Below, piece after piece: positions 5,979-6,076 of a stretch of DNA of 6,076 nt. Every line of letters starts with the position of its first letter. Position 1 is the first letter of the stretch. The DNA comes from an uncultured Polymorphobacter sp. GTDB lineage: Bacteria; Pseudomonadota; Alphaproteobacteria; Sphingomonadales; Sphingomonadaceae. The stretch lies in assembly GCA_937871645.1 (NCBI GenBank), contig CALMPZ010000263.1, positions 1 to 6,076 on the forward strand, given 5' to 3'. The notes beneath the pieces were generated by a model. That model was not told where the DNA came from. It saw only the letters and a list, made by a program, of their open reading frames with translations, and made no database searches. The translations under genes were made by a program, and so were the position numbers.

Positions 5979-6001
5979 CCGGCTCGCATTTCGCGGGCCG
6001 G
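5979..6001 (+). terminator. Stem-loop in the rplM leader, terminator- or attenuator-like
   Basis: CCGGCTCGC (5979-5987) pairs with GCGGGCCGG (5993-6001) over nine base pairs, one of them G-U, around the five-base loop ATTTC. TTTACGTTT follows, an interrupted T-run. It may end transcripts of the heme A synthase operon. If the promoter at 5942-5970 is real, it instead forms the 5' end of the rplM message and could control it. Confidence 0.5.
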
Positions 6002-6023
6002 TTTACGTTTGGAATACGCACCC

Positions 6024-6076
6024 ATGCCCACCACTCTCAGCAAGGTGACGCCTGCGGCCAAGCCCGCAGAAGTCGT
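6024..6076 (+). CDS. rplM: 50S ribosomal protein L13, N-terminus only
   Basis: Only the first 17 codons and part of the next are present: MPTTLSKVTPAAKPAEV. Alphaproteobacterial L13 proteins commonly start with a short variable run and then AKPAEV before the conserved KKW-x-x-IDA segment, which would begin just past the window edge. The context supports this: in several sphingomonads, as I recall, a COX15-type gene lies just upstream of rplM-rpsI. ATG 6024 has GGAA (6011-6014) nine bases upstream, a modest ribosome binding site. L13 is an early-assembly protein of the large subunit. The call rests on six or so diagnostic residues plus gene order. Confidence 0.65.
   Translation, partial: MPTTLSKVTPAAKPAEV

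Noticed and set aside
5779..6021. 80-residue minus-strand frame across the rplM leader
   Set aside because: It is mostly antisense to the secreted protein gene and the leader, begins with GTG and shows no domain.

Overview
The window is GC-rich, gene-dense bacterial DNA. The codon style, a proteobacterial heme A synthase of the COX15 type, and a heme A synthase gene followed closely by what looks like rplM (ribosomal protein L13) all suggest an alphaproteobacterium, most likely of the Sphingomonadales. This placement rests on recalled family and gene-order patterns; no search was run.

Layout. The left half (1-3433) is read on the minus strand and the right half (3560-6076) on the plus strand, so the two diverge from a 126-base gap at 3434-3559. 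Minus strand, in order of transcription: a small membrane-anchored protein of unknown function (3433-3092); a two-helix membrane GGDEF-EAL protein whose start overlaps the previous stop by one base (3092-1095); a 91-base gap with a weak possible promoter; a 147-residue conserved unknown protein (1003-560); and a second unknown protein that runs off the window (525-1). The last gene has no ATG/GTG/TTG start that fits. A CTG codon sits five bases after a perfect AGGAGG, and the coding frame is clear.

Plus strand: heme A synthase (3560-4603), a cysteine-rich DUF2237-type protein (4600-4965) and a secreted protein of unknown function (4955-5914). These overlap one another and form a tight, probably translationally coupled operon. 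The secreted gene ends inside a perfect 16-bp AT-rich palindrome. About 100 bases later rplM begins and is cut off by the window end. Its leader holds a 9-bp hairpin and a possible promoter.

How the genes may work together. Heme A synthase matures the cofactor of aa3-type oxidases, so the plus-strand operon is probably linked to respiration, though its two partner genes have no proven role there. The minus-strand pair near 3092 is a c-di-GMP turnover enzyme with a co-translated membrane partner. The two unknowns at the left end are probably one operon. No mobile element, CRISPR array, tRNA or rRNA was seen, and no stretch over 300 bases lacks a gene.
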